Shown in pieces: positions 50,941 through 60,026 of a stretch of DNA of 64,000 nt. The translations under genes and the position numbers were made by a program. The stretch is from JAVJSD01 sp040219575 (GTDB taxonomy: Bacteria > Planctomycetota > Planctomycetia > Pirellulales > Pirellulaceae). The stretch lies in NCBI GenBank assembly GCA_040219575.1, contig JAVJSD010000028.1, positions 62,001 through 126,000 of the forward strand. The letters are read 5' to 3'. How positions within the stretch are numbered: the stretch's first letter is position 1; every line of letters starts with the position of its first letter. The notes under the pieces were generated by a model, which saw only the letters and a list, made by a program, of their open reading frames with translations, ran no database searches and had not been told where the DNA came from.

Positions 50941-51071
50941 GTCCTGCTCCCATCCATTACGCGTTGGATCGGGCCTGAAAAGCCCACGGAAAAGGATAGG
51001 TTACGGACGGGCTTGCGGCGCAAGTTGTTACGCCGCAGCAACTTGTATTAGACAGCCGGGTGGCGGGATTC

Positions 51072-51243
51072 GTAGGGCAGCCTTCCAGGCCGCCAGAACG
51101 GGCGGCTTCTTGCGTTGGCGCGAAATGAGTGCGACGCGTGAAGGCAGGCAGGATGCCTGCCCTACGGCCGACGTAGGGCAGCCTTCCAGGCTGTTACCGT
51201 CATCGGAGGAGGAGGGTGACGGCAGGCAGGATGCCTGCCCTAC
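51072..51243. repeat. Alternating intergenic palindromic repeats (GTAGGGCAG family)
   Basis: gtagggcagccttccaggc at 51072-51090 and 51173-51192 alternates with a longer palindrome, ggcaggcaggatgcctgccc, at 51143-51165 and 51221-51243. A relative lies at 5804. It looks like a BIME/REP cluster near the lysC 3' end. Confidence 0.7.
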
Positions 51244-51244
51244 T

Positions 51245-53044
51245 TCAGCGGAGTACGTCGGCGAAAGCGGCTTGCAGTCGCTTCAGCGCGAGGGCGCCCT
51301 GCTCGCCGGCGACCACCACGTTCACGCGGACTTCGCTGGTGTTGACCATGTCGATATTCACGCCCGCCTCGGCCAGGGAGCGGAACATGCGGATCGCCAC
51401 GCCGGTATGGCTCCGCAGGCCGACGCCGGAAACCGACAGTTTGGCGACGCTGGGGTTGCTGTCGACTCCCTGGCATTGAAAGTCCGCCGCCAGGCGCCGT
51501 GCGACCTGCAAGCTTTCGTCGAGCTTGTCGCGCGGCACGGTGAAACTGAGAGCCGCGATCCCCTCCTTGCCGTCGTAGTTCTGCACGATCATATCGACGA
51601 AGATGCCCGCCGCCGCGACTTCCTCAAACACCTTGGCGGCCACGCCCGGCGTGTCGGGCACGCCGGAGATGGTCACGCGGGCCTGCGTTTCGTCGAGCAC
51701 CACGTCGTCGATGAAGAGTTCCTCCATGTCGAGGCCGCGCAAGCGATCGACCACATCGGCGGCGTCGGCGACGCGCGTCTTGCTCGCCACTTCCTGTTTC
51801 GCGCCGGCGGTCACAGAGGCGGGCGTTTCCGGCGCCTTTTCGAGCCCAAACGCCTGGTGCACGGCCCGCAGCGCTCGCTGCGCGTCGTCGCGCTCGACGA
51901 GGGCCGAGATCTTGATTTCGCTGGTGGTGATCATGTGGATATTGATGCCGGCGTCGGCCAGGGCCCGAAACATTTTTTCGGCCACGCCGGTCTGCCGGGC
52001 CATGCCGAGTCCGACCACCGACACTTTGGCGACATTGTCGTCCTGGTTGATGCTCACCGCGCCGACGACGGCCGACGCTTCACGAACCGCCTCCAGCGTG
52101 GCGGCCAATTCGTCGCGGGGCACGGTGAACGAAATGTCGGCTTTGCCCTCCGCGCCGATGTTCTGCACGATCATGTCGACGGTGATCTTGCGATCGGCGA
52201 TCCGCGAGAAGATTTCGAAGATGGCGCCGGGCCGGTCGGGCACGCCGACGACCGTCACACGGGCCTCGTTGCGGGTGAGGGCGGCGCCGCTGACCGCCTG
52301 CCCCGGCAATTCCGGTTCGTCGACGATCATGGTGCCGGGCACGTCGCTCAGGCTGCTGCGGACATGGATCGCCACGCCGTACTTCTTGGCGAACTCGATC
52401 GAGCGGCTGTGCATCACGCCGGCGCCGAGGCTGGCGAGCTCCAACATTTCGTCGTAGCTGATGCGGACCACCTTGCGGGCCTCGGGCGCCACGCGGGGGT
52501 CGGTGGTGTAAACACCGTCGACGTCGGTGTAGATCTCGCAGGCGGCCGCCTTCAGCACGGCGGCCAGGGCCACGGCGGTGGTGTCGCTGCCGCCGCGACC
52601 GAGCGTGGTGATGTTGAAGTCTTCGTCGATTCCCTGAAAGCCCGCGGCGATGACGATGTTGCCGGCGTCGAGCAGGTTCTGCATCCGCTCGGTCGAGATC
52701 GACTTGATCCGCGCCTTGGTGTGCGAACTGTCGGTCCGCACGCCGATCTGGGCGCCGGTCAGGCTCACGGCGCGTCGGCCCAGCGAGTCGATCGCCATCG
52801 CCACCAGGGCCACGCTCACCTGCTCGCCGGTCGAGAGCAGCATGTCCATCTCGCGGGCCGGCGGACGTTCGTTGATCTGGGCCGCCAGGTCGACGAGTTG
52901 ATCGGTCGTCTTGCCCATGGCGCTGACGACCATCACGACCTGATGGCCTTCCTGTTGAGCGCGGATCGCCTTGCGGGCGGCGGCGAGAATCTTCTGCGGA
53001 TCGGCGACGCTGGTGCCGCCGAATTTTTGGACGATGATCGACAT
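51245..53044 (-). CDS. lysC: Aspartate kinase with four ACT domains
   Basis: ATG 53044 gives MSIIVQKFGGTSVADPQKIL; 599 residues. The kinase domain has 'KFGGTSV', 'QGIDEDFNITTLGRGGSDTTAVALAA' and 'DVDGVYTTDPR'. Four ACT domains follow: 'VTVVGVPDRPGAIFEIFSRI', 'KVSVVGLGMARQTGVAEKMF', 'VTISGVPDTPGVAAKVFEEV', 'LSVSGVGLRSHTGVAIRMF'. Most aspartokinases have two; the four-ACT form is known in cyanobacteria and other phyla. It makes aspartyl phosphate for Lys, Met, Thr and Ile synthesis, with feedback control by the ACT domains. The gene lies downstream of apgM and hom on the same strand. Confidence 0.93.
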   Translation of the reverse strand: MSIIVQKFGGTSVADPQKILAAARKAIRAQQEGHQVVMVVSAMGKTTDQLVDLAAQINERPPAREMDMLLSTGEQVSVALVAMAIDSLGRRAVSLTGAQIGVRTDSSHTKARIKSISTERMQNLLDAGNIVIAAGFQGIDEDFNITTLGRGGSDTTAVALAAVLKAAACEIYTDVDGVYTTDPRVAPEARKVVRISYDEMLELASLGAGVMHSRSIEFAKKYGVAIHVRSSLSDVPGTMIVDEPELPGQAVSGAALTRNEARVTVVGVPDRPGAIFEIFSRIADRKITVDMIVQNIGAEGKADISFTVPRDELAATLEAVREASAVVGAVSINQDDNVAKVSVVGLGMARQTGVAEKMFRALADAGINIHMITTSEIKISALVERDDAQRALRAVHQAFGLEKAPETPASVTAGAKQEVASKTRVADAADVVDRLRGLDMEELFIDDVVLDETQARVTISGVPDTPGVAAKVFEEVAAAGIFVDMIVQNYDGKEGIAALSFTVPRDKLDESLQVARRLAADFQCQGVDSNPSVAKLSVSGVGLRSHTGVAIRMFRSLAEAGVNIDMVNTSEVRVNVVVAGEQGALALKRLQAAFADVLR

Positions 53045-53046
53045 CG

Positions 53047-53132
53047 GGTGGTGGTTGGTGGTTGGTGGTTGGTGAGTGGTGGTTGGTGAGTGGTGAGTGG
53101 TGAGTGGTGAGTGGTGAGTGGTGAGTGGTGAA
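53047..53132. repeat. Heptameric simple-sequence tract upstream of lysC
   Basis: A G/T/A-rich run of about 12 imperfect heptamers (ggttggt, then ggtgagt) lies immediately before the lysC ATG, within the leader if lysC is co-transcribed with apgM. Such tracts mutate in length. A hairpin (cgacgact-tgtcgtcg) follows at 53151-53166. Confidence 0.75.
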
Positions 53133-53215
53133 AGCGGTTTTCGCCCCAAGCCGACGACTTGTCGTCGTGTGTGTGCTTGGTGAGTAAGTGAGTAAGTGGG
53201 TGCGTGGGGCGGTGG

Positions 53216-54415
53216 TTAGGTTGTGAAGAACTGCATTAGCTTCCAGCCTTCTTCGTAGCGGAGGCCGGAGGCTTCGGCGGCGATTTCGTCGTAGGTGAGT
53301 TGCGTGTCGGGCTTGATGCCGGCGCCGCAGATGGCGAACGGCACCAGGCCGTGACTGTGCGTCTTGGTGCGGACGGGCGTCGGATGATCGGGCGAGACCA
53401 ACAGGCGGAAGTCGCCGCGACGCCGCAATTCGGCGAGCACCGGTCCGACGATGTGGCGGTCGATTTCCTCGAGCGCCTTGATCTTGGCCGCGGCGTCGCC
53501 CTCATGCGAGGCCTCGTCGGGGGCTTCGATGTGCACGCAAACGACATCGGCGTCGTCGAGGGCGGCGATGGCCGTGCGTCCCTTCGAGGCGTAGTCGGTG
53601 TCGGTGTAGCCGGTCGCCCCCGGCGCTTCGACCACCTGCCAGCCGATCAACTTCGCCAGTCCGCGGAGCAGGTCGACCGCCGTAATCATACAGCCTTGCT
53701 TGCCGTACACCTGGGCGAAGGGAGCCAGGTGGGGCGTCTTGCCGATGCCCCACAACCAGACGTTGGTGGCGGGCAGATGGCCGGCTTTCTCTCGCGCCTG
53801 GTTGGTCGGATGGTCGGCGAACAACGCGCGGCTGCGGTGCATCAAGTCCAACAGCACGTCGCCGCCGGGGCCGCTGGGGTAGTTGTTGACGACCGTCTTG
53901 TCGGTCAAGTCGTGTGGCGGCGTGGCGCGCGTGGCGGCGCTGAACGGCGCTGCTTGCACGTCGCCGCGCCACAGCAACAGGTTGCGATAGCTGACGCCCG
54001 GCACGAACTCCAAATGGTCTCCGGCGAGCGCCTGCTGCGCGCTGGCGAGCAGCTCGCGCGCTTGCTCGGTCGAGATGTGGTCGGCGGTGAAGTCGCGCAT
54101 CACGTCGTCGATCACCGTGACCAGGTTGCAGCGAATGGCCCAATCGTTGGGACCGAGTTGGATGCCTTGCGCGGCCGCCTCGATCGGCGCGCGGCCGGTG
54201 AAGTGCGTCACGGGGTCATACCCCAGCAGGCTGATGTTCGCCACATCGCTGCCCGGCGGCAGATGCGCCGGTACGTTGCTCGCCAGGCCGACGAGACCGC
54301 TGCCAACCACCTCGTTCATGTGCGGCCTGACGGCCGCTTGCAACGGCGTTTTTCCGCCGAGGGAAGTTTGCGGCTCATCGGCGCAGCCGTCGGGAATAAT
54401 GATGACGTATTTCAT
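53216..54415 (-). CDS. apgM: 2,3-bisphosphoglycerate-independent phosphoglycerate mutase (archaeal type)
   Basis: ATG 54415 gives MKYVIIIPDGCADEPQTSLG; 399 residues. 'YVIIIPDGCADEP' and 'TPLQAAVRPHMNEV' start the alkaline-phosphatase fold; 'PPGSDVANISLLGYDP' carries the catalytic Ser (SDVAN); 'HIEAPDEASHEGDAAAKIKALEEIDRHIVGP' and 'LLVSPDHPTPVRTKTHSHG' hold metal ligands. It interconverts 3- and 2-phosphoglycerate. ApgM-like proteins often cluster with hom/thr genes, where a homoserine kinase-like activity has been proposed; here it lies between hom and lysC. Confidence 0.88.
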   Translation of the reverse strand: MKYVIIIPDGCADEPQTSLGGKTPLQAAVRPHMNEVVGSGLVGLASNVPAHLPPGSDVANISLLGYDPVTHFTGRAPIEAAAQGIQLGPNDWAIRCNLVTVIDDVMRDFTADHISTEQARELLASAQQALAGDHLEFVPGVSYRNLLLWRGDVQAAPFSAATRATPPHDLTDKTVVNNYPSGPGGDVLLDLMHRSRALFADHPTNQAREKAGHLPATNVWLWGIGKTPHLAPFAQVYGKQGCMITAVDLLRGLAKLIGWQVVEAPGATGYTDTDYASKGRTAIAALDDADVVCVHIEAPDEASHEGDAAAKIKALEEIDRHIVGPVLAELRRRGDFRLLVSPDHPTPVRTKTHSHGLVPFAICGAGIKPDTQLTYDEIAAEASGLRYEEGWKLMQFFTT

Positions 54416-54465
54416 CGTTGTGACCTCGACAGATCGATGAACGGAAGGCCGCCCTACGACGTTGT

Positions 54466-55776
54466 CTAACTCAGGACGCGCATCCGCACGCTCGCTTGGC
54501 GGATGCTGGTCAGTTTGTCGATCTCCTGCATGGCGGTGTGCATGTCGCCGGCCGTGGCGGCGTGCGTCATAATCACCAGCGGCACCACCATGCCGTCGGC
54601 CTCCTCCTCCGGTTCGTGTTGAATAACCGAGGCGATCGAGATGCCGCGCGCTCCCAGCACGCCGGTGATCTGCGCCAACACGCCGGGATGGTCGTCGACC
54701 ACGAACCGCAGGTAATAGCGCGCCTTGGCGCGTTTGTAGTCGTTCATCGCCACCGGCGCTTCGCGCTGGTGCGACCAGAGTTCGAGCGTGCGGAAGGTGA
54801 TCTGCGTGCGGCCCACGGCCGTGTCGATCATGTCGGCCACCACGGCCGAGGCGGTCGGCATCTGACCGGCGCCGAGACCGTGGAAGAACACCCGGCCGAC
54901 AGCGTCGCCGACCACGCTCACGGCGTTGTACGCTTCGCGGACCTCGGCCAACGGCTGGCCGATTTTGACCAGCGTCGGCGAGACATGCAGTTCCAGCCCG
55001 TCGTCGGCGAGTTGCGCCACCGCCAACAGCTTCACACGGTAGCCGAGTTCCCGGGCGTAACGCAGGTCGGCCGGATCCAGCTTGTCGATGCCCACCCGCG
55101 GGATGTCGCTCCACCGCACCCGGGCGCCGAAAGCGAGGTGCGCCAGGATGGCCAGCTTTTGGGCCGCGTCGCTGCCGTCGACGTCCATCGTGGGATCGGC
55201 TTCGGCGTAGCCCAGTCGCTGCGCTTCGGCGACCGCCGCGTGGTAGTCGGCGCCCTGCTCCTCCATTTGCGAGACGATGAAGTTGCTGGTGCCGTTGAGG
55301 ATGCCGCGCAGCGACGAGATTTGGTTGGCCGACAGGCACTGTCCGATGTTGGTGATGATCGGAATGCCGCCGGCGACCGAGGCCTCGAAGGCGATCGAGC
55401 GCCCCAACTCCCGGGCCCGGTCGAACAACTCCGCGCCGTGCTCGGCCAGCAGCGCCTTATTGGCCGTGACGATGTCCTTGCCCGCCTCCAGAAGCTCGAG
55501 CATGATCGAACGGGCCGGTTCGAGTCCGCCGATGAGTTGCGCGACGACTTTGATATCGGGATCGCCGGTGACCAGCGACAGGTCGTCGGTGATGACGCCG
55601 CGGGGCAACTCCGCCTGGCGAGGCTTCTTCAGATCGCGGACCACCACCCGCTCGAGCCACAACTGCCGACCCGCGTGCCGGGCGGTGCGATCGCCGTGGT
55701 CCAGCAGCAGTTGGGCCACGCCGCTGCCGACCGTTCCCATACCGACGATGGCGACTTTCGTTTTTTCCACGAGCAC
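54466..55776 (-). CDS. hom: Homoserine dehydrogenase
   Basis: A 436-residue protein. GTG 55776 (MLVEKTKVAIVGMGTVGSGV) is possible, GTG 55770 also. The NAD(P)-binding 'VAIVGMGTVGSGVAQLL' is followed by 'AQLIGGLEPARSIMLELLEAGKDIVTANKALLA', the catalytic domain ('RGILNGTSNFIVSQMEEQGADYHAAVAEAQRLGYAEADPTMDVDGSDAAQKLAILA') with the substrate-binding acidic residues, and a C-terminal ACT domain. It makes homoserine for Thr and Met. It is the first gene of the hom-apgM-lysC cluster. Confidence 0.94.
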   Translation of the reverse strand: MLVEKTKVAIVGMGTVGSGVAQLLLDHGDRTARHAGRQLWLERVVVRDLKKPRQAELPRGVITDDLSLVTGDPDIKVVAQLIGGLEPARSIMLELLEAGKDIVTANKALLAEHGAELFDRARELGRSIAFEASVAGGIPIITNIGQCLSANQISSLRGILNGTSNFIVSQMEEQGADYHAAVAEAQRLGYAEADPTMDVDGSDAAQKLAILAHLAFGARVRWSDIPRVGIDKLDPADLRYARELGYRVKLLAVAQLADDGLELHVSPTLVKIGQPLAEVREAYNAVSVVGDAVGRVFFHGLGAGQMPTASAVVADMIDTAVGRTQITFRTLELWSHQREAPVAMNDYKRAKARYYLRFVVDDHPGVLAQITGVLGARGISIASVIQHEPEEEADGMVVPLVIMTHAATAGDMHTAMQEIDKLTSIRQASVRMRVLS

Positions 55777-56283
55777 GCCCCCGGCGGCGAGGTGATCCTG
55801 AAGTCAATCCAGCATGGTAGGACCGGCCCGGCGAAGCCGTCAAGGTGTCGAAAACCAGGGTGACGCGCCGGTTTCAGCGCCACGTTTGGTCAGGCCGCTC
55901 CGATTGCGTCGCTGGGCGAATCAGACCGCCGCCTTGGAAATTGGCCGAGGTACAGGCGGTTATCGAGACTGCACTTTCATCGCCGACGACAATTCTGACG
56001 AAGGTAGTCTAACTTGAACCGCAAGCCCAGCGGCGGGCTGCGCGGGAGTTCGCGTTGCGCGCGAGGAGGAGCGTGTCGTCACGAGAGACCGCAGCGGAAC
56101 GCCCCGCCCGCTTGATGGAGGGCCGCTTGATGGAGGCGAAGATGTCCTCCATCAGCCGGGCGCCACCGCTCGAACGCCATTGAACACTAACCCCAAGGGT
56201 GAGAGCGTGAGCGAGGCGACTTGAGCCGCCGCCAGCGAACCGGCGGGCTTCCATGCTCCCGCTACCTGGTTTCGGGACAAGTC
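55777..56283. other. Intergenic region with a short tandem repeat
   Basis: 507 bases between hom and deoC. A unit of about 15 bp (ccgcttgatggaggg) is repeated in tandem near 56110-56135. No convincing coding frame or RNA gene was seen. Confidence 0.35.
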
Positions 56284-57009
56284 CTAATAGCCCGAGCCGG
56301 CCGTCTTTCCTTCCACGACGATCGGCTCCATCGCGAGTCGCCGACGGCACTCGTCGAGGATGTCGGCCGTGCGGCTGGCGCCGACGCGCGTCACCCCGAG
56401 GGCCCGGACCTCCAGCAGCGTGTCGAGATCGCGAACGCCGCCCGCCGCCTTGACCTGCACCGTGGCGGGGGAGTTTTCGCGCATCAGGCGGAGGTCGTCG
56501 ATCGTCGCCCCGCCGGTTCCGTAGCCGGTCGAGGTCTTCACCCAGTCGGCGCCCAACTCGCCGCAAATCCGGCAGAGGCGGATCTTCTGCTCGTCGCTGA
56601 GATAGCAGTTTTCGAAAATCACCTTCACCTTCTGGCCGGCGTCGCGGGCGACTTCGATCACGGCGGCGATGTCGGCCTGCACGTAGTCCCAATCTCCGCT
56701 GAGCACCTGCGAGATGTTGACGACCATGTCGAGCTCCTGGCAGCCGTCGCGCAGCGCCTGCTCGGCTTCGGCCCGTTTAATCGCCGTTGTATGGCCGCCG
56801 TGGGGAAAGCCGATGGTGGTGCTGGGCGCAACCGTGCTTCCCGCGAGGATTTCGGCGCAGCGGCGGAGATAAAACGGCATGATGCAGACACTGGCCGCGT
56901 CGTACGCCACGGCCAGCCGACAGCCCGACTCCAGATCGTCGCGGCTCATCGTCGGGTTGAGCAGCGAATGATCGATCATCTTGGCGACGTCTTGATACGT
57001 ATAGTCCAC
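56284..57009 (-). CDS. deoC: Deoxyribose-phosphate aldolase
   Basis: GTG 57009 (VDYTYQDVAKMIDHSLLNPT) has AGGAG 5 bases upstream; 241 residues. 'MIDHSLLNPTMSRDD' opens the fold, 'CIMPFYLRRCAEIL' follows, 'KVKVIFENCYLSDEQKIRLCRICGELGADWVKTSTGYGTGGAT' carries the Schiff-base Lys (VKTSTG) and 'VQVKAAGGVRDLDTLLEV' the second catalytic Lys. It cleaves 2-deoxyribose-5-phosphate into glyceraldehyde-3-phosphate and acetaldehyde. Single gene. Confidence 0.94.
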   Translation of the reverse strand: MDYTYQDVAKMIDHSLLNPTMSRDDLESGCRLAVAYDAASVCIMPFYLRRCAEILAGSTVAPSTTIGFPHGGHTTAIKRAEAEQALRDGCQELDMVVNISQVLSGDWDYVQADIAAVIEVARDAGQKVKVIFENCYLSDEQKIRLCRICGELGADWVKTSTGYGTGGATIDDLRLMRENSPATVQVKAAGGVRDLDTLLEVRALGVTRVGASRTADILDECRRRLAMEPIVVEGKTAGSGY

Positions 57010-57208
57010 GGAAACTCCTCGCGGCTGTCGGAACAAAGACCACAGGCGTAACTGCCGGTGGTGCAGGCGATTCTGGCGCGGCCGCCGCAAAGCGTCAAGC
57101 GGGCGGCTGGCCGCCCTGCGTACGGGTCCACAAGCGAAACACCGCGGCTGATTCGGAAGCTACGGAGATTCCCACGGGGCGAAACAGCCGGCCGAAGTTT
57201 CTCACGAA

Positions 57209-58477
57209 TCAGGGAGAATCGCCGGCCAGCACGACGCGGCTGCTGACGATTGCGCCGCGGTCGTCGGTCGCGGTGAAGAACCAGGCCAGCGCCTCGGCGG
57301 GCGGCGCGTCGGCGAGAATCGTTGCGCCCTCCACGTCGGCGGCCGCCGTCTGCCAGTCACGCTCGTTCATTGCGCGGTCGTCGATCGTCCAGTGGATTGC
57401 CGCGCTCGCCAGCTTCGCGCGACCGGACGTCGATGCACGCGCCTTTCCAGCTTCCACGCGCGGTGGACCGATTTCCAGCAGCGGCTTGCCCTGCTTTAAA
57501 TGTTGATCGATGAACAGCCCAATCTCCGCGGGCGCCCAACCGGCGGGGTGGCTGTGCCGCATCTTCACCGTCACGCGAAGTTGTTTCTCGCCCGGCACGG
57601 CGTCGTAGCTTTTCATATAGCTATCCAGCGGATAGGCGAAGTCGTTGGTTCCGTTGACAAACAGAATCGGCATCGAGACCGCCGGCAAATAGCGCGAAGG
57701 ATCCCACAACGTCTGCCACCGCTTGCGCTGCGCCGGACTCATCTTCGCGAACTGCTTGTCCCACGCGCTGTGATGTTGCAAAAAGCCGCAGCCGTAAACC
57801 GGCACGGCGGCGGAAAAGCGGTCATCTACCCCTGCTGTGATACAGGTCAGGTATCCTCCCCAACTGATGCCCGTCACTCCGGTTCGCGACGGGTCGACCT
57901 CCGCGAAGCTGCGAACCAGGGAATGCGCTCGCAGCACGTTGGCGACGGCGTGATACGGCCACTGCTCGCCGGGCGGCTGGTCGATGGCGTCGAACTTTTC
58001 GGCGACGTTCTGGTCGGGACCGCCGTCGGGCAGCCGCTCGCGATTCTCCTTCTTGTGTGGATCGCGATCCTCGATCGGTCGGCATCCCGCCAGGTCCATG
58101 GCGATCGCCGCGTAGCCGCGCTCCGCCCACAGCCGCGCCCACTCTCGAAACGCCGTTCCGCCTCCGCCATGCACCAGCACCATCGCCGGCAGGTCGCGGT
58201 CTTTCGACGCATCGCCGCTCAGCGTGCCGGGCGTGGCGTAGTACGCGAACACACGCGTCGGCTTGCCCTGATACGGCTCTCCCGCATACAGCAGCGACCG
58301 CACCGGGCCCTTGTCATCGATCCACGTAAATGCCGGCGCTTGGCTCAACTCGGCCAAGTCCCACGGCGTGGTCTTCGGCAACTTTGGCGAAGCCGAAATC
58401 GGCTCCGCCGCATGCGCCCAGCTAACGCCGCAGAGCATCGCCGCAAACAACATGAAATGAAAACGCCTGACGATCAT
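57209..58477 (-). CDS. Exported alpha/beta hydrolase (acetyl xylan esterase / S9-like)
   Basis: ATG 58477 (MIVRRFHFMLFAAMLCGVSW) gives a signal peptide ending near HAAEP; 422 residues. 'AMVLVHGGGGTAFREWARLWAERGYAAIAMDLAG' holds the oxyanion region, 'GVTGISWGGYLTCITAG' the nucleophile Ser, 'ILFVNGTNDFAYP' the Asp and 'KMRHSHPAGWAPAEIG' the His. The C-terminal 120 residues form a small beta domain. It probably hydrolyses esters of sugars or polymers in the periplasm. Confidence 0.85.
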   Translation of the reverse strand: MIVRRFHFMLFAAMLCGVSWAHAAEPISASPKLPKTTPWDLAELSQAPAFTWIDDKGPVRSLLYAGEPYQGKPTRVFAYYATPGTLSGDASKDRDLPAMVLVHGGGGTAFREWARLWAERGYAAIAMDLAGCRPIEDRDPHKKENRERLPDGGPDQNVAEKFDAIDQPPGEQWPYHAVANVLRAHSLVRSFAEVDPSRTGVTGISWGGYLTCITAGVDDRFSAAVPVYGCGFLQHHSAWDKQFAKMSPAQRKRWQTLWDPSRYLPAVSMPILFVNGTNDFAYPLDSYMKSYDAVPGEKQLRVTVKMRHSHPAGWAPAEIGLFIDQHLKQGKPLLEIGPPRVEAGKARASTSGRAKLASAAIHWTIDDRAMNERDWQTAAADVEGATILADAPPAEALAWFFTATDDRGAIVSSRVVLAGDSP

Positions 58478-58635
58478 CGCGCAGTCTCGATAAATGAAGT
58501 AACAGATTGCCGAAAACACGTTGTGAATCAAGCAAACCGCTGATTGACGCTGTTTGGACGCCAATAAAAAAGTAGAGACAACTCCCATTAGCGTCTGATT
58601 AGCGTACATCAGCGGTTCACCCGTCTTTCGCTTCG

Positions 58636-59847
58636 CTATTTCAGCGCGTCAACGGCTTGCTGTTGGAAAGCGCCGCGGAGGTCGGCGCCGTCGCTGTTTC
58701 CGAAGCCAGTGCGTTGGATCATCAAGACGAAGATCATCTTCCGCTGCGGATCGACCCAACCCTGCGTGCCGAACGCGCCGCCATGGCCGAAGGTCCCCGG
58801 TGAGACCATCTTGCTGACGCCCTGCGGCTCGCGGACCACGCACCAGCCCAGTCCCCATCCGTTGCCGGGCGTAAAGCCGGTCACCAGGTCGCCGGTTTGA
58901 ATGTGCGTCATTTGCTCGACCGCATTACGCGACACAATTCGCCGGCCGTCTAGCTCGCCGCCGTTGAGTATCGCCTGGTAGAACCTGGCCATGTTCTCGG
59001 CCGTGGAAAACAGACCGCCTGACGGATTGGGCGACCGCTGTTGCGATACGTCGTTGAGCCAATGGTCGGCCGGAGCGATCGTCTTCGGCTTGTCGCCCGG
59101 CTTGTACAATCGCGCGATGCGCTCTTGCTGCTCCGGCGTGGGATTGAACGTCGTGTCGTTCATTCCCAGCGGCTCGAAGATCCGCTGGGCGAGAAAGTCT
59201 TCGTACGCCTGGCCGGAAGCGACCTCGACCACGCGGCCGCAAACGGTGATGCCGGGGCTGTACTGCCATTTGGCGCCCGGTTCGAAACCGAGCGGCCGGG
59301 CGGCGATCGCCTTGGCGGTCTCAGCCAGTGTGCCGGTGTTCTGCTGGCTGCCGACCAGGCCCGACGTGTGCGTCAACAAGTCCCGAATCGTAATCTCCCG
59401 CTTAGGGCGGGCCCCGTCCTGGAGCGCCGCCTGTTTGAACTGGGGAACATACTTGGCGACGGGATCGTCGAGCGCCAGTTTCCCCTCGTCGGCCAGGATC
59501 ATCACGGCGGCGGCGGTGATCGGCTTGGTCATCGAGGCGATGCAGAACAGCGCGTCGTCCTGCATCTTCCGCTCGGCTTCGACGTCGGCCAATCCCCGCG
59601 CCGCCAGATGCACCAGCTTCCCGTCTTTGGCGACGAGGGTCACCGCCCCGGAGATCTGCCCCGCCTCGATATGCTTCGCGACGATGCCGCTGATCCCGGC
59701 GAGCGCGTCGTCGTTCATCCCGACGGCGGCCGGCTTCGCCCGCGGCAACGCCTCGGCCGGTTCCTTGGCTCGAACCGCCACGGGGAAAGTGATCGAGCCA
59801 GCCAAGATCAGCAGGGCGAATACGAAACATCTGCGGTGCAGAGGCAT
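58636..59847 (-). CDS. Exported class C beta-lactamase-fold serine hydrolase
   Basis: ATG 59847 (MPLHRRCFVFALLILAGSIT) has GAGGAAG 6 bases upstream; 403 residues. The signal peptide ends near RAKEP. 'FCIASMTKPITAAAVMILAD' gives the SxxK nucleophile and Lys, 'WQYSPGITVCGRVVE' the Tyr motif, and 'GHGGAFGTQGWVDP' the H/KxG motif, as in EstB-like esterases and AmpC-related peptidases. Activity may be esterase or peptidase rather than lactamase. Single gene, convergent with nothing close. Confidence 0.88.
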   Translation of the reverse strand: MPLHRRCFVFALLILAGSITFPVAVRAKEPAEALPRAKPAAVGMNDDALAGISGIVAKHIEAGQISGAVTLVAKDGKLVHLAARGLADVEAERKMQDDALFCIASMTKPITAAAVMILADEGKLALDDPVAKYVPQFKQAALQDGARPKREITIRDLLTHTSGLVGSQQNTGTLAETAKAIAARPLGFEPGAKWQYSPGITVCGRVVEVASGQAYEDFLAQRIFEPLGMNDTTFNPTPEQQERIARLYKPGDKPKTIAPADHWLNDVSQQRSPNPSGGLFSTAENMARFYQAILNGGELDGRRIVSRNAVEQMTHIQTGDLVTGFTPGNGWGLGWCVVREPQGVSKMVSPGTFGHGGAFGTQGWVDPQRKMIFVLMIQRTGFGNSDGADLRGAFQQQAVDALK

Positions 59848-60026
59848 GAGAGCTTCCTCAGGGGAATGAATGCAAAATGGAATACGGCTCGAAATCGGAC
59901 AGCCGATCAATATCATAGTGTCGTGCCGCGCGGATCGCCACGACGAAGGGCCGGTCATTCGAGCGAACCGGTTTGGTGAAGTCGCGCGTCGCCCGTGTCA
60001 TTGCGCGCCCAGCACGCAGGAGCAAG

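Noticed and set aside
53047..53132. CRISPR array
   Set aside because: The units are 7-bp tandem simple-sequence repeats without spacers; no cas gene is present in the window.
54418..55339. A long extension of apgM upstream into hom
   Set aside because: The frame is out of phase with hom and the real apgM start (MKYVIII at 54415) is unmistakable.
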